NCBI GenBank assembly: GCA_016931085.1
Contig: JAFGFO010000215.1
Coordinates: 1 to 43,813, forward strand
From: Thermoflexales bacterium
GTDB lineage: Bacteria; Chloroflexota; Anaerolineae; Fen-1058
Length of the DNA: 43,813 nt
Reading direction: 5' to 3'
Both the position numbers and the translations under genes were made by a program. The number at the start of each line of letters is the position of its first letter. Position 1 is the stretch's first letter. This document shows, piece by piece, positions 32,721-40,063 of this stretch. The notes beneath the pieces are model-generated. The model ran no database searches. It saw nothing but the letters and a program-made list of their open reading frames with translations, and had not been told where the DNA came from.

Positions 32721-33854
32721 ATGAAAGACCTGATCATCTATTTTGGCCTGCCGGAGTTCAGCCTGATCGTGGGCGCGATCGTCCTCGGCGTCGGGGCAGG
32801 CGGATGGGCGCTGGCCCAGTGGATGGAAAAGCGCTCTCCCCGCCGGCTCGCCGCGTTGATCGAGGCGCTGCCTTATGGCGCCATCCTCGCCTGGCGCGAT
32901 GGCCGCGTGGTGTCCGCGAACACCGAAGCCCGCCAACTGTGGGGCGAGGGAGCCTTGTCCAACCTGGCAGAACCCCTGTCCGTCCTGCTCACAGGGCAGG
33001 CGCGCGGCGTGTGCAGCCTGGATGCGCCATCTGGATTGCGCCTGCAGGCGCGCAGCGCGCCGCTGGAGCGAGGCTTGACACTGCTCATCCTCGAGGACCT
33101 TAGCTCCCGGCAGAGCCAGGAAGCGTTCTACCGCCATTTTATCCGCCACGTCTCTCACGAGCTCAAGACGCCCCTCACCGTGATCCAGGGCCACGTGGCT
33201 GCGGTGAGCCAAGATCTGCCCGGCGACAATCCCCAGCAGACCTCGCTGCGCATCGTGGCACAGGAAGCGGTGCGCCTGACCCAACTGGTGGACAATCTCT
33301 TGCTGCTCTCGCGACTGGAGATGCCGGATTTCGCGCTCGAGCGCCGCACGGTGAACCTGGAAGCGGTGGTCGAAGACGCCATTTTGCAACTGGCTGACCT
33401 GGCAGAAGCGCAGGGCGTCACGCTGAACCTGGAAAGCACACCCGCTTTGCCGCGCCTCATGGCTGACCGGGCGCGGCTCAAGCAGATATTCATCAACCTG
33501 CTGGACAATGCCATCAAGTACAACCACGCCGGCGGCAGCGTGACGGTGCGCTTGAGCGCCGATGTCAGTTACAGTGCGCTGGCTCACCGTAACTGCGGTC
33601 ACCTCATCACACAGGTAGCGGACACCGGCGAGGGCATCCCAACCCAGGATTTGCCTCACGTCTTCGAGGCGTTGTATCGCGTGGAACGGCGGCAGGGGCG
33701 CCAAATCGAAGGGAGTGGGTTGGGCTTGTCCATCGTGCAGCGCATCGTCGAGCAACACGGCGGCAGCCTGGCCGTGGAAAGCCAGCTCGGCGCAGGCTCC
33801 ACGTTCACGGTGACGTTGCCGTGCGGGACAGACGAAACGGTAACTCAAGAGTGA
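32721..33854 (+). CDS. Sensor histidine kinase, partner of the upstream regulator
   Basis: A 377-aa kinase with one N-terminal membrane helix (about 9-32), a PAS-like sensor segment (about 45-125), and HisKA with FIRHVSHELKTPLTVIQGH (His about 145). HATPase has N-box NLLDNAIKYNHAGG, G1 DTGEGIPTQDLPHVFEALY and G2 GSGLGLSIVQRIVEQHGG. Between the N-box and G1, about 15 residues (VSYSALAHRNCGHL) are encoded by an imperfect palindrome (33566-33595), apparently an in-frame insertion in a loop; the ATP-binding boxes themselves are intact. Forms a standard two-gene system with the OmpR-type regulator. Confidence 0.93.
   Translation: MKDLIIYFGLPEFSLIVGAIVLGVGAGGWALAQWMEKRSPRRLAALIEALPYGAILAWRDGRVVSANTEARQLWGEGALSNLAEPLSVLLTGQARGVCSLDAPSGLRLQARSAPLERGLTLLILEDLSSRQSQEAFYRHFIRHVSHELKTPLTVIQGHVAAVSQDLPGDNPQQTSLRIVAQEAVRLTQLVDNLLLLSRLEMPDFALERRTVNLEAVVEDAILQLADLAEAQGVTLNLESTPALPRLMADRARLKQIFINLLDNAIKYNHAGGSVTVRLSADVSYSALAHRNCGHLITQVADTGEGIPTQDLPHVFEALYRVERRQGRQIEGSGLGLSIVQRIVEQHGGSLAVESQLGAGSTFTVTLPCGTDETVTQE
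33566..33595. repeat. In-frame palindromic insertion in the histidine kinase gene
   Basis: CAGTTACAGTG, eight-base loop, CACCGTAACTG: an 11-bp stem with one mismatch. It resembles the AGTTAC...GTAACT core of the perfect hairpin at 29251-29288, so the two may be one family. Confidence 0.65.
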
Positions 33855-33965
33855 CTTGGCGGTGAACTTGCGGTAACCAAGATGTGGTAACATAGACTCA
33901 AATCAAGTTACGGGCTATGCGAATAGCCCTGCTATTTCTTAATAGCACGATAAAAGGAGTATCCT

Positions 33966-34739
33966 ATGCGCCACATACTATTCTGTCTGCTTGTGTGTCC
34001 TGTGTTGACGGCCTGCACCATCGGCATCGTCCAGCGTCCAGTCATCGTTGAGCCTACAGCGGTCGCCCTCGCAACCATGCCACCATCTTCCACGCCGGCG
34101 GCAAGCTTCACGCCCGTAGCGACGGCGTCGCCCACTGCCACCTCCACGCCCACCGAGACTCCCACGCCCACCTCCACGCCCACGGCGTCGCCCACCTCCA
34201 CCTCCACGCCACGCCCGACGACCGCCCCTACCCGTGTCCCTCCCACCTCCACTTTCACACCTACGCCCACGCCGTGTGTGAGTAGCATTAGCGCAGCATT
34301 CCAGGAGCGTTTGAGTTTATATCCCGATCTGCTGTCCAGGCTAGGCTGTTCCACCGGCGACACCAGAGAGACGTGGGCCGCCGAGCAGCGATTCCAAGGT
34401 GGGCGTATGTTCTGGCAGGACGACAATGACGCCGTTTACATACTTTATGACTATGGCTCGTATACGATTGGCAGCGAGCGATACGTCGAGGGCGATCCCG
34501 ACGATGCCTGCCCGGAGATTGGCGATGCGCCCAAAGGGCTGTTCAAGCCGGTGAGAGGCTTCAACCGTCAATGGTGCAGCAATTACTATGTGCGCTACGC
34601 GCTGAATTGGGCGCTAGAGGAGGAAGTCGGCTACAATGCCCAGTGGCAGCCGTTCGAGCACGGCCGCGTCTGGCAAAGCCGTGCCAACCATCTCTACGTG
34701 TTCTTCTACGACTATTGGTGGTGGAGCTATATCGAATAA
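33966..34739 (+). CDS. Lipoprotein with Thr/Pro-rich linker
   Basis: A 257-aa secreted lipoprotein. The signal peptide has a short hydrophobic core (ILFCLLVCPVLTAC) with a lipobox ending at Cys17. Residues about 40-105 are a low-complexity Thr/Pro/Ser linker (TPTSTPTASPTSTSTP-like) that would span from the membrane. The C-terminal 150 residues form a Trp/Tyr-rich globular domain (FWQDDNDAVYILYDYGSYTI, WQPFEHGRVWQSRANHLYVF) seen in other Chloroflexota surface proteins; the function is unknown to me. A GGAGT site precedes the ATG. Confidence 0.85.
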   Translation: MRHILFCLLVCPVLTACTIGIVQRPVIVEPTAVALATMPPSSTPAASFTPVATASPTATSTPTETPTPTSTPTASPTSTSTPRPTTAPTRVPPTSTFTPTPTPCVSSISAAFQERLSLYPDLLSRLGCSTGDTRETWAAEQRFQGGRMFWQDDNDAVYILYDYGSYTIGSERYVEGDPDDACPEIGDAPKGLFKPVRGFNRQWCSNYYVRYALNWALEEEVGYNAQWQPFEHGRVWQSRANHLYVFFYDYWWWSYIE

Positions 34740-34815
34740 GCGACTATTCAGGCAGCACTTTAACCAAGTACACTAGGAACACAAAAGGAAAACCTGTAAC
34801 CCATGTGTTTTGGAG
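34740..34815. repeat. Short intergenic region with a dispersed-type repeat
   Basis: Between convergent genes. The stretch AACCAAGTACACTAGGAACA followed by CAAAAGG (34761-34787) resembles a degenerate ACACAAAGG-type repeat often found between genes in related genomes. Weakly supported. Confidence 0.3.
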
Positions 34816-35331
34816 CTAGAGTTTGGGCGCCAGGCTGTTCGCCCAAGCACGGATGGCCTCCCAATCACGGACGTCGCTGGCCGGCGCGTTGTGCAGAGGG
34901 CTGGCGGGCAGTATGCCCAGCAAACTATCGGGGAAGCGCAAGCTGGCCGGGTCGTATTTGCCGCCAAACAACTCTGCCGTGATCGGTTTGAGCCAGGGGT
35001 ACCTGGCTAGCTCCTGGTCGAGTTGGTCGCGCACTTGGGGGTCTTTCAGTTCCTCTGCGCGTGTCGGACCGAGCGTGAACATGGCCACCGGGCGCTCGAT
35101 CAACGCTTGCTGGTGGCGTTTCAGGAAATTCTGCGCATCCTTGAGCCAACGGCCGATGTAGAGCGGCGCGCCCAACACCACTGCGCGGTAGCCTTCCAGG
35201 TCGTGCACCTGCCGTGCAGACTTGACGTCTACCGTTAGTCCATGCTCGCGCAGCGTCGCCGCAATTTGTTCAGCGACTTCCTGTGTCGAGCCATAACGAG
35301 TAGCATAGGCGACAAGAATTGAGCCTGACAT
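34816..35331 (-). CDS. Flavodoxin-domain protein (HemG-like)
   Basis: A 171-aa FMN-binding protein. The N-terminal phosphate loop is ILVAYATRYGSTQEVAEQIA (T/SxTGxT-like), followed by VDVKSARQVHDLEGYRAVVLGAPLYIGRW, the pattern of menaquinone-dependent protoporphyrinogen oxidase HemG and related flavodoxins. The C-terminal LRFPDSLLGILPASPL is unlike long-chain flavodoxins. It probably uses a quinone or flavin donor to oxidise or reduce a small substrate. Strong AAGGAGG before the ATG at 35331. Last gene of a four-gene minus-strand cluster that begins with another flavodoxin. Confidence 0.85.
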   Translation of the reverse strand: MSGSILVAYATRYGSTQEVAEQIAATLREHGLTVDVKSARQVHDLEGYRAVVLGAPLYIGRWLKDAQNFLKRHQQALIERPVAMFTLGPTRAEELKDPQVRDQLDQELARYPWLKPITAELFGGKYDPASLRFPDSLLGILPASPLHNAPASDVRDWEAIRAWANSLAPKL

Positions 35332-35403
35332 AAAGCCTCCTTTTTGAAAGTATATGTGCGGCTGCCTTCTCAAGCGCCGCCAGCGCGGCCGGCGGCTGTG
35401 GCA

Positions 35404-35586
35404 TCACGATCGTGTTTCAGCTTTTTGCTCTGCCAGGTACTTTTGGTAGGCCTTCCAGCCAGGGCACCAGGTGGTATGCCAGCGCCACAGCCGCGCCCAC
35501 CAGGTATTCGGCTTAGCTTCGGCCTTTGCCCGCATGGGGCAGCTTTCGCAGCCCGGCGTGGCGGCCCGTGAAGTATCGGTGCTCAT
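35404..35586 (-). CDS. Small cysteine- and tryptophan-rich protein, unknown function
   Basis: A 60-aa protein with CESCPM near residue 13, an aromatic stretch WWARLWRWHTTWCPGWKAYQ, and a charged C-terminal helix (KYLAEQKAETRS). CxxC plus a third Cys could bind a metal or form a redox pair. The start at 35586 has a perfect AAGGAGG seven bases before, which strongly supports that it is translated. It lies 29 bases after the hydrolase stop and 72 bases before the HemG-like gene. Family not recognised. Confidence 0.7.
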   Translation of the reverse strand: MSTDTSRAATPGCESCPMRAKAEAKPNTWWARLWRWHTTWCPGWKAYQKYLAEQKAETRS

Positions 35587-35615
35587 GATTGCCTCCTTAA
35601 TTCGTATAGTCTCCT

Positions 35616-36497
35616 CTACGTCGACGCGTTGCAAGCTGTCTTGCGCAGCCAGCTCGATACCACGCGCTCGTACTCGGCCGGCCTCTCCAAAAAAGGCATG
35701 TGGCCTGCGCCCTCTATCAGCGCCAGCTCGGCGTTGGGGACCTCGTGCGCCACCAGGCGCGCCTGCGCTGGTGGGACGATGGGGTCGCGCTCGCCGGCCA
35801 CCGCCAAGGTGGGAGCGGTGATGCGCGGCAGCAAGTTGCTGATGTCAATCTCGGGCATGCGGCTAAAGTAGTGAATCATCGCGTCCAGGTCGAGCCGCTT
35901 GACGTCTGGATGGGTGTTGTTCAAGGCCTGGTCAAGGTACGGATAGGCGTCCATCGCGCGCCTGTCGGCCACGTACATGGTCCAACCCAAGCGAAACATC
36001 GTCCGGCTGGCGCCGGCGGACTTGTAGATCGCCTTGAACAAGCCCTGGCCAAGCGACCCGCTGCGCACCAGGCGTTGATACAGCCCCAGCGCGCCCGTCC
36101 ACTGACCGTGAGCGAAGCCGGCGATGCTGAGGACGCGCTGGGCGATTTCGGGCGTGTGAGCGGCGATCGACAGGGCGGCAAAGCCGCCGCTCGAGTGGCC
36201 GATGAGGGTGACGGGCTGGCTGCCCACCAGCTCGCGGATGGCGGCCGCCAGCACGCGGGCGATCATCTCGGCGGTGAGCGACTCAGCGCGAAAGCCGGCC
36301 GGGAAGGCGGCCGGGGAGTGGCCGGGCAAGCTCAACGCGTAACAAGGACCTTGCTCGAGAAGGTAAGGCGGCGGCGCGGTGATCCAAAAGTTGATCGAGC
36401 CGGTGATGCCGTGCAGCAAGACAAGCGGCTGTCCTGCCGCACCCGGATTGAGCGGCAGCGCCGCCAGCGTGTGACCTTCAATCTGCATGTGATGCAT
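35616..36497 (-). CDS. Alpha/beta-fold hydrolase
   Basis: A 293-aa alpha/beta hydrolase. HGITGSINFW (about 31-40) is the HG oxyanion region and GHSSGGFAAL (about 101-110) carries the nucleophile serine. ERDPIVPP near the end holds the acid Asp, and GAGHMPFLE carries the catalytic His. Most similar to carboxylesterase or C-C bond hydrolases (MhpC-like); substrate unknown. ATG 36497 is chosen with GAGAG upstream; ATG 36488 is possible. It begins 11 bases after the flavodoxin stop, so the two genes are coupled. Confidence 0.9.
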   Translation of the reverse strand: MHHMQIEGHTLAALPLNPGAAGQPLVLLHGITGSINFWITAPPPYLLEQGPCYALSLPGHSPAAFPAGFRAESLTAEMIARVLAAAIRELVGSQPVTLIGHSSGGFAALSIAAHTPEIAQRVLSIAGFAHGQWTGALGLYQRLVRSGSLGQGLFKAIYKSAGASRTMFRLGWTMYVADRRAMDAYPYLDQALNNTHPDVKRLDLDAMIHYFSRMPEIDISNLLPRITAPTLAVAGERDPIVPPAQARLVAHEVPNAELALIEGAGHMPFLERPAEYERVVSSWLRKTACNAST

Positions 36498-36508
36498 GGT
36501 AGCCGCTC

Positions 36509-36976
36509 TCAAATTTGTCGTGCCCAGGCCGCCGCGCGCTCCAATTCGCCATCCCTGAGCGGCCCTTCCGTCCCTTCCACGATAAAGCCCTCCGGCAAAA
36601 TGGCCCGCGTCCCACCCTTTTTGACCAACTGCTCACCGATCGGCTCGGCCGCGTAGCCAAAGACCTTGGTAAAGCCGGTCAAGATGCGCGAGTTGACCTC
36701 TTTCACGTCCACACGGGTGTCAAAGGCGGCCACCTTGATGCCGCGCAGGCTGTTGGGCTTGAGGCCCTTGAGCCATTTTTTGACCGCCGGCGTGGCGCTA
36801 AAGGCGCGTGTTGGCGAGCCGACGAGAAGCACGTCCAAGCCAGCCAGGTGCTCTGGTTTCACATCGCCTACCCGGACGGCGTGGGCCTCTCCCCCAGCGC
36901 CGAGCGCATCGCCAATCGCCCGCGCGATTTGCTCCGTGTTGCCAAAAACCGAATCGTAAACGACCAGTGCTTTCAA
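36509..36976 (-). CDS. Flavodoxin family protein
   Basis: A 155-aa short-chain flavodoxin-like protein. VVYDSVFGNTEQIARAIGDAL (minus the first residue a typical SxFGNT phosphate loop) is followed by VLLVGSPTRAFSATPAVKKWL and VAAFDTRVDVK, as in FldA-like and ROO-type domains. Expected to carry FMN and transfer electrons. It uses a TTG start with an excellent AAGGAGG site seven bases upstream. First gene of the flavodoxin-hydrolase-small protein-HemG-like cluster, behind a 17-bp palindrome. Confidence 0.88.
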   Translation of the reverse strand: MKALVVYDSVFGNTEQIARAIGDALGAGGEAHAVRVGDVKPEHLAGLDVLLVGSPTRAFSATPAVKKWLKGLKPNSLRGIKVAAFDTRVDVKEVNSRILTGFTKVFGYAAEPIGEQLVKKGGTRAILPEGFIVEGTEGPLRDGELERAAAWARQI

Positions 36977-37004
36977 GATATACCTCCTTGTCAGGCCAGG
37001 CAGC

Positions 37005-37021
37005 TATACTATCATAGTATA
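37005..37021. promoter_or_regulatory. Perfect palindrome TATACTATCATAGTATA, probable operator
   Basis: A 17-base perfect palindrome with one central base, 29 bases upstream of the flavodoxin start codon. It contains TATACT/TATGAT -10-like hexamers on the minus strand, so a bound regulator would block the promoter. No regulator gene adjoins. Confidence 0.6.
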
Positions 37022-37161
37022 CCACACTCCGAGAAATCCGCCGATTGGCCAAGTAAAAAATCAGCCAGATGGCCAATGGAAGCAGGGAACCCGGCCAGGC
37101 CCAAAACAGTCTCATATACAAATCGACATTAACCAGTCAACTGCTAAAAATGGAGGTCAAC

Positions 37162-38532
37162 ATGTTTCGTCAAGCATCATTTACCCTGATCGTGCTCCTC
37201 GGCAGCGTGGCCTGCGCCGCGTGCAGCCCGGGTCAAAGCGACCCATCGCCTGAGGCCAACGTGCCCAACCCAGCCTCTGTTCACTGCGAGCAGAATGGCG
37301 GCCGGCTAGAGTTGGTCCCAGACGCGGCGGGCGGAACTGCCGGTATATGCATCTTTCCAGACGGGAGCCAATGTGAGGAATGGGCTTTTTTCCGCGGCGA
37401 ATGCGAGCCTGGCGGCGCGCCGGCAGCGCCTGGGGCGGGCGTCTCCCCCACTGCAGAGTCTCCCTCGCCGGCGTCCCAACCGGGTGCGTTGCGCGTTGCC
37501 TATTCCAAAGGCAACCAGGTCGCGGTGTGGACCGAGGGGGGAGCTCCCCGCGCCTTGGCTGACGCCAACAACGTCGAGCAAGTTCGAATCTCGGACGACG
37601 GCCAGGTGGTGGCCTACGTCGCCCGCAGCTCGCCCGGCGGCTATGAACTCTTCGCCGTCAACGCCGACGGGACGAACCCACGCCGGCTGGTTGGGCAAGA
37701 CTACTTGCAAAGCATCCAGCCAGCGGACAGGGCCGTTTCCTTCGACTTTGCCCCAGCCAGCCACACGCTCTACTTTGTGACAGACCAATACGATCTGCAC
37801 CGCGTCGACGCGGATGGCGGGGCGCCCGCCTCTCTATTTGGGGCAGGCCGAGGAGGCTTTTTCAGCTTCTCGCCGGATGGCCAATGGATGACCCTTTATC
37901 ATCCCAACGAACTCGTCCTGGCCCGTTTAGACGGGTCAGAAGCACGCGTCGTCTTTCAATACCCCGAGGACTTTCAATACACCCTGATGGGGCCAGAGAT
38001 TGCCTGGAAAGGAGATGCCAGCGGCTTTTACCTCGTTTCCGCTTCAGGCCCGCAGGGCAGTTTGAACAACATGACGGTCTGGTTTATCCCGTTGGCCGGC
38101 GAGCCGGTCAAGCAGATGTCGTACAGCGGCCCCTACGGCGCCCACCTGTCGCCGGATGGGCGCAGCGTGGTCTATGTTTACTTCCAACACGAACCGGTGG
38201 ATGTGCACGTCGTCACGGCGGATGGGAAGGACGTCACGATCGGTTCGTACGCCAAGGTCTCTTTCTTGGGTTGGGCGCCCGACTCGAAGCATTTTCTGCT
38301 CAACTTGAGCCAGGATGAGCGGCTCGTGCTGCCCCATCTCTGTGCGCCCGGCGAACAGCCCGTCAAGCTCACCGATACCGACGATGCCCTGCCTGTCGTC
38401 TGGGTGGATGGGCAGCGCGTGCTCTTTGCCAGTCGTGGCAAGGCCCTGCGCCTCCAAAGCTTGGGCACGCCAAGTATCCTGCTGGACGTTGACGCCAGCT
38501 CGTGGTTTGATTATGCCGGGCTATCGGAATAA
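37162..38532 (+). CDS. DUF333 lipoprotein with TolB-like beta-propeller
   Basis: A 456-aa secreted protein. It has a signal peptide with a Cys-rich lipobox region (LIVLLGSVACAACS), then a DUF333 domain (NPASVHCEQNGGRLEL, GICIFPDGSQCEEWAF; about 35-85). An Ala/Pro-rich linker leads to a C-terminal WD40-like/TolB propeller of at least six blades, with repeats such as ISDDGQVVAYVAR, FSPDGQWMTLY, HLSPDGRSVVYVY and WAPDSKHFLLN. Likely a cell-surface protein that binds proteins or glycans. ATG 37162 has GGAGG nine bases upstream. The 37022-37161 region holds the divergent promoters; nothing else was seen in it. Confidence 0.88.
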   Translation: MFRQASFTLIVLLGSVACAACSPGQSDPSPEANVPNPASVHCEQNGGRLELVPDAAGGTAGICIFPDGSQCEEWAFFRGECEPGGAPAAPGAGVSPTAESPSPASQPGALRVAYSKGNQVAVWTEGGAPRALADANNVEQVRISDDGQVVAYVARSSPGGYELFAVNADGTNPRRLVGQDYLQSIQPADRAVSFDFAPASHTLYFVTDQYDLHRVDADGGAPASLFGAGRGGFFSFSPDGQWMTLYHPNELVLARLDGSEARVVFQYPEDFQYTLMGPEIAWKGDASGFYLVSASGPQGSLNNMTVWFIPLAGEPVKQMSYSGPYGAHLSPDGRSVVYVYFQHEPVDVHVVTADGKDVTIGSYAKVSFLGWAPDSKHFLLNLSQDERLVLPHLCAPGEQPVKLTDTDDALPVVWVDGQRVLFASRGKALRLQSLGTPSILLDVDASSWFDYAGLSE

Positions 38533-38795
38533 AGGAACGAGCAAAATGTAGGTTGCTCTTTCAGCACGCCATTTCTTAATCGCGTGACGATAGCCATCGC
38601 GTCAGAAGATGTCACACTGCAAGCGTGACCTACGAGGGTATCCGTCACCCGAACGCAAAAACGTGACGCGTACCCAATGTTGGTATCATCTCAATATTTC
38701 GGGGCCGCCGGGCTTCGGGCCAGACTTCCATCCCCCCGCTTTTTTGAGAAGATACCAATGTTGACAAGACGGCTCGATTACGATATAATGACACC
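38533..38795. other. Intergenic region with inverted-repeat element
   Basis: No gene is supported. An imperfect 20-base inverted repeat (CAATGTTGGTATCATCTCAA at 38675-38694 and its near complement at 38744-38763, 17 of 20 matching) encloses a GC-rich core of about 50 bases. The right arm abuts the -35 of the promoter at 38761. Fragments GCGTGAC and GTCACGC recur between 38582 and 38668. A small non-autonomous element is possible. Confidence 0.4.
38761..38789 (+). promoter_or_regulatory. Perfect consensus promoter of a putative small RNA
   Basis: TTGACA (38761-38766), a 17-base spacer and TATAAT (38784-38789). Transcription should start near 38796. Confidence 0.85.
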
Positions 38796-38957
38796 ATACA
38801 ACCGAATCACGCGCTTTCTGTAGCCAGCACGATAGCGCTAGCAGCTCAAGGTGTGTATTGTGAATTGCTTCCCCCCAAGGAATTCAGAATACAGCAAGAA
38901 CTATAACCCACCATGATGGGGGCGTCGGCACGCCGGTGTGCCACGCCCCTTTTTTAT
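38796..38957 (+). ncRNA. Candidate structured small RNA or 5' leader
   Basis: About 160 bases lie between a perfect promoter and a strong terminator, with no plausible ORF. At 38855-38892 a hairpin forms from GTATTGTGAATTGCTT and AAGGAATTCAGAATAC (16 positions, two G-G mismatches) around a loop of six Cs. The 5' part also has GCGCT-N18-AGCGC. It does not match 6S RNA, SRP RNA or a riboswitch I know. It could act as a C-loop antisense RNA on Shine-Dalgarno sequences, or as a leader of the downstream gene. Confidence 0.55.
38918..38957 (+). terminator. Intrinsic terminator of the candidate small RNA
   Basis: GGGGGCGTCGGCAC, loop GCCG, GTGTGCCACGCCCC followed by TTTTTTATTTT. Strong GC-rich stem with a single mismatch. 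It lies 30 bases before the caspase-like gene start, so it also insulates or attenuates that gene. Confidence 0.8.
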
Positions 38958-38986
38958 TTTAACAATCACACAAGCAGGAGGAAAGG

Positions 38987-40063
38987 ATGAGCAATACAGA
39001 CGATCTGTTGTACTTTAACGGCGTCAACGGCGCGAGCGGCGAATACGACCTGCCGCCCATGACGGCCGAGGCCATCGCGGCGGTCGTGCTGGGCGAGACG
39101 CTGGACGACGAAACCAGCACGCTGCTCAAGAACCGCTACGAAAACCAGGGCGAGTCGTTTGGCATCAACGCCGATACGCGTGACCTGGCGCAGACCGGCT
39201 GGGGGGTGATTTTCGCCGCCAAGGACGAACGAGCTTCCGCTATCCACGACGCGTTGAAACCCCTGCTCGAGCTGCGGCGCGAACAGGCCAGCCGCGCGGA
39301 CGAGCGCTGCTACAAAGAGTTCGTGGGAGCGGAAGGCTACTACCCGGACGATTCCCACCTCGATTTCCTGGGCCGCGAGCCGCGCTTCAAGGGCGCCGGC
39401 CCGGCCACCCCCCACCAGGTGCCCTACTATCTGCTGATCGTCGGCGACCCCGAGACGATCTCTTACCGCTTCCAGTACCAGCTCGACGTGCAGTACGCGG
39501 TGGGCCGCCTCCACTTTGACAGCCTGGAAGAATACGCCCAGTACGCTCAAAGCGTGGTGGACGCCGAGCAAGCCAGGGTTCGCCTGCCCCGCAAGGCGGT
39601 TTTCTTTGGCGTGCAAAACCAGCACGACCCCGCCACCCAGCTCAGCGGAGACCTGCTCATCAAGCCGCTGGCCGAGGAGATGGCGTCCATGCAGCCCGAT
39701 TGGGACATACAAACTTACCTGGGCAAAGACGCGACCAAGGCCAGGCTGGCCACGTTTTTGGGCGGCGAGGAGACTCCGGCCTTTCTCTGCACGGCCAGCC
39801 ACGGCATGGGCTTTCCCAACCGGGACGCGCGCCAACTGCCGCACCAGGGCGCGCTGCTGTGCGCGGAGTGGCCCGGCCCCCGCGAGTGGCGCAAGCCCAT
39901 CCCGGAGGATTTCTACTTTTCAGCCGATGACCTGGGCCAGGAGGCGCGCTTGCTGGGCAGCCTGGCCTTTTTCTTCGCGTGCTACGGCGCCGGCACGCCC
40001 AAACGTTTTGGAGAGAATCCAAGAGTATCTGCCGTACGGCTTCCCGGGCCACGAGGGCATTGA
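38987..40063 (+). pseudogene. Broken composite gene, part 1: caspase-like (clan CD) peptidase domain
   Basis: A 358-aa frame with AGGAGGAAAGG before the ATG. It contains a clan CD cysteine-peptidase dyad: His272 in LCTASHGMGF and Cys332 in AFFFACYGAGTP. The spacing and the H-G and A-C-Y-G motifs match caspase/gingipain-like domains found in large bacterial STAND proteins. Translation leaves the coding path at about 40025, where FGENPR is followed by an extra base. The +1 frame then continues YLPYGFPGHEG, the start of an M23 peptidase. The normal C-terminal end of the caspase fold after Cys332 is missing, so a deletion fused two proteins. Likely non-functional unless frameshifted. Confidence 0.7.

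Noticed and set aside
34091..34275. Thr/Pro-coding tandem repeats as a microsatellite or recombination site
   Set aside because: They encode an ordinary low-complexity linker of a lipoprotein in the correct frame.
38796..38957. 6S RNA
   Set aside because: No long closing stem between the 5' and 3' ends and no central bubble; the main feature is a single hairpin plus a terminator.
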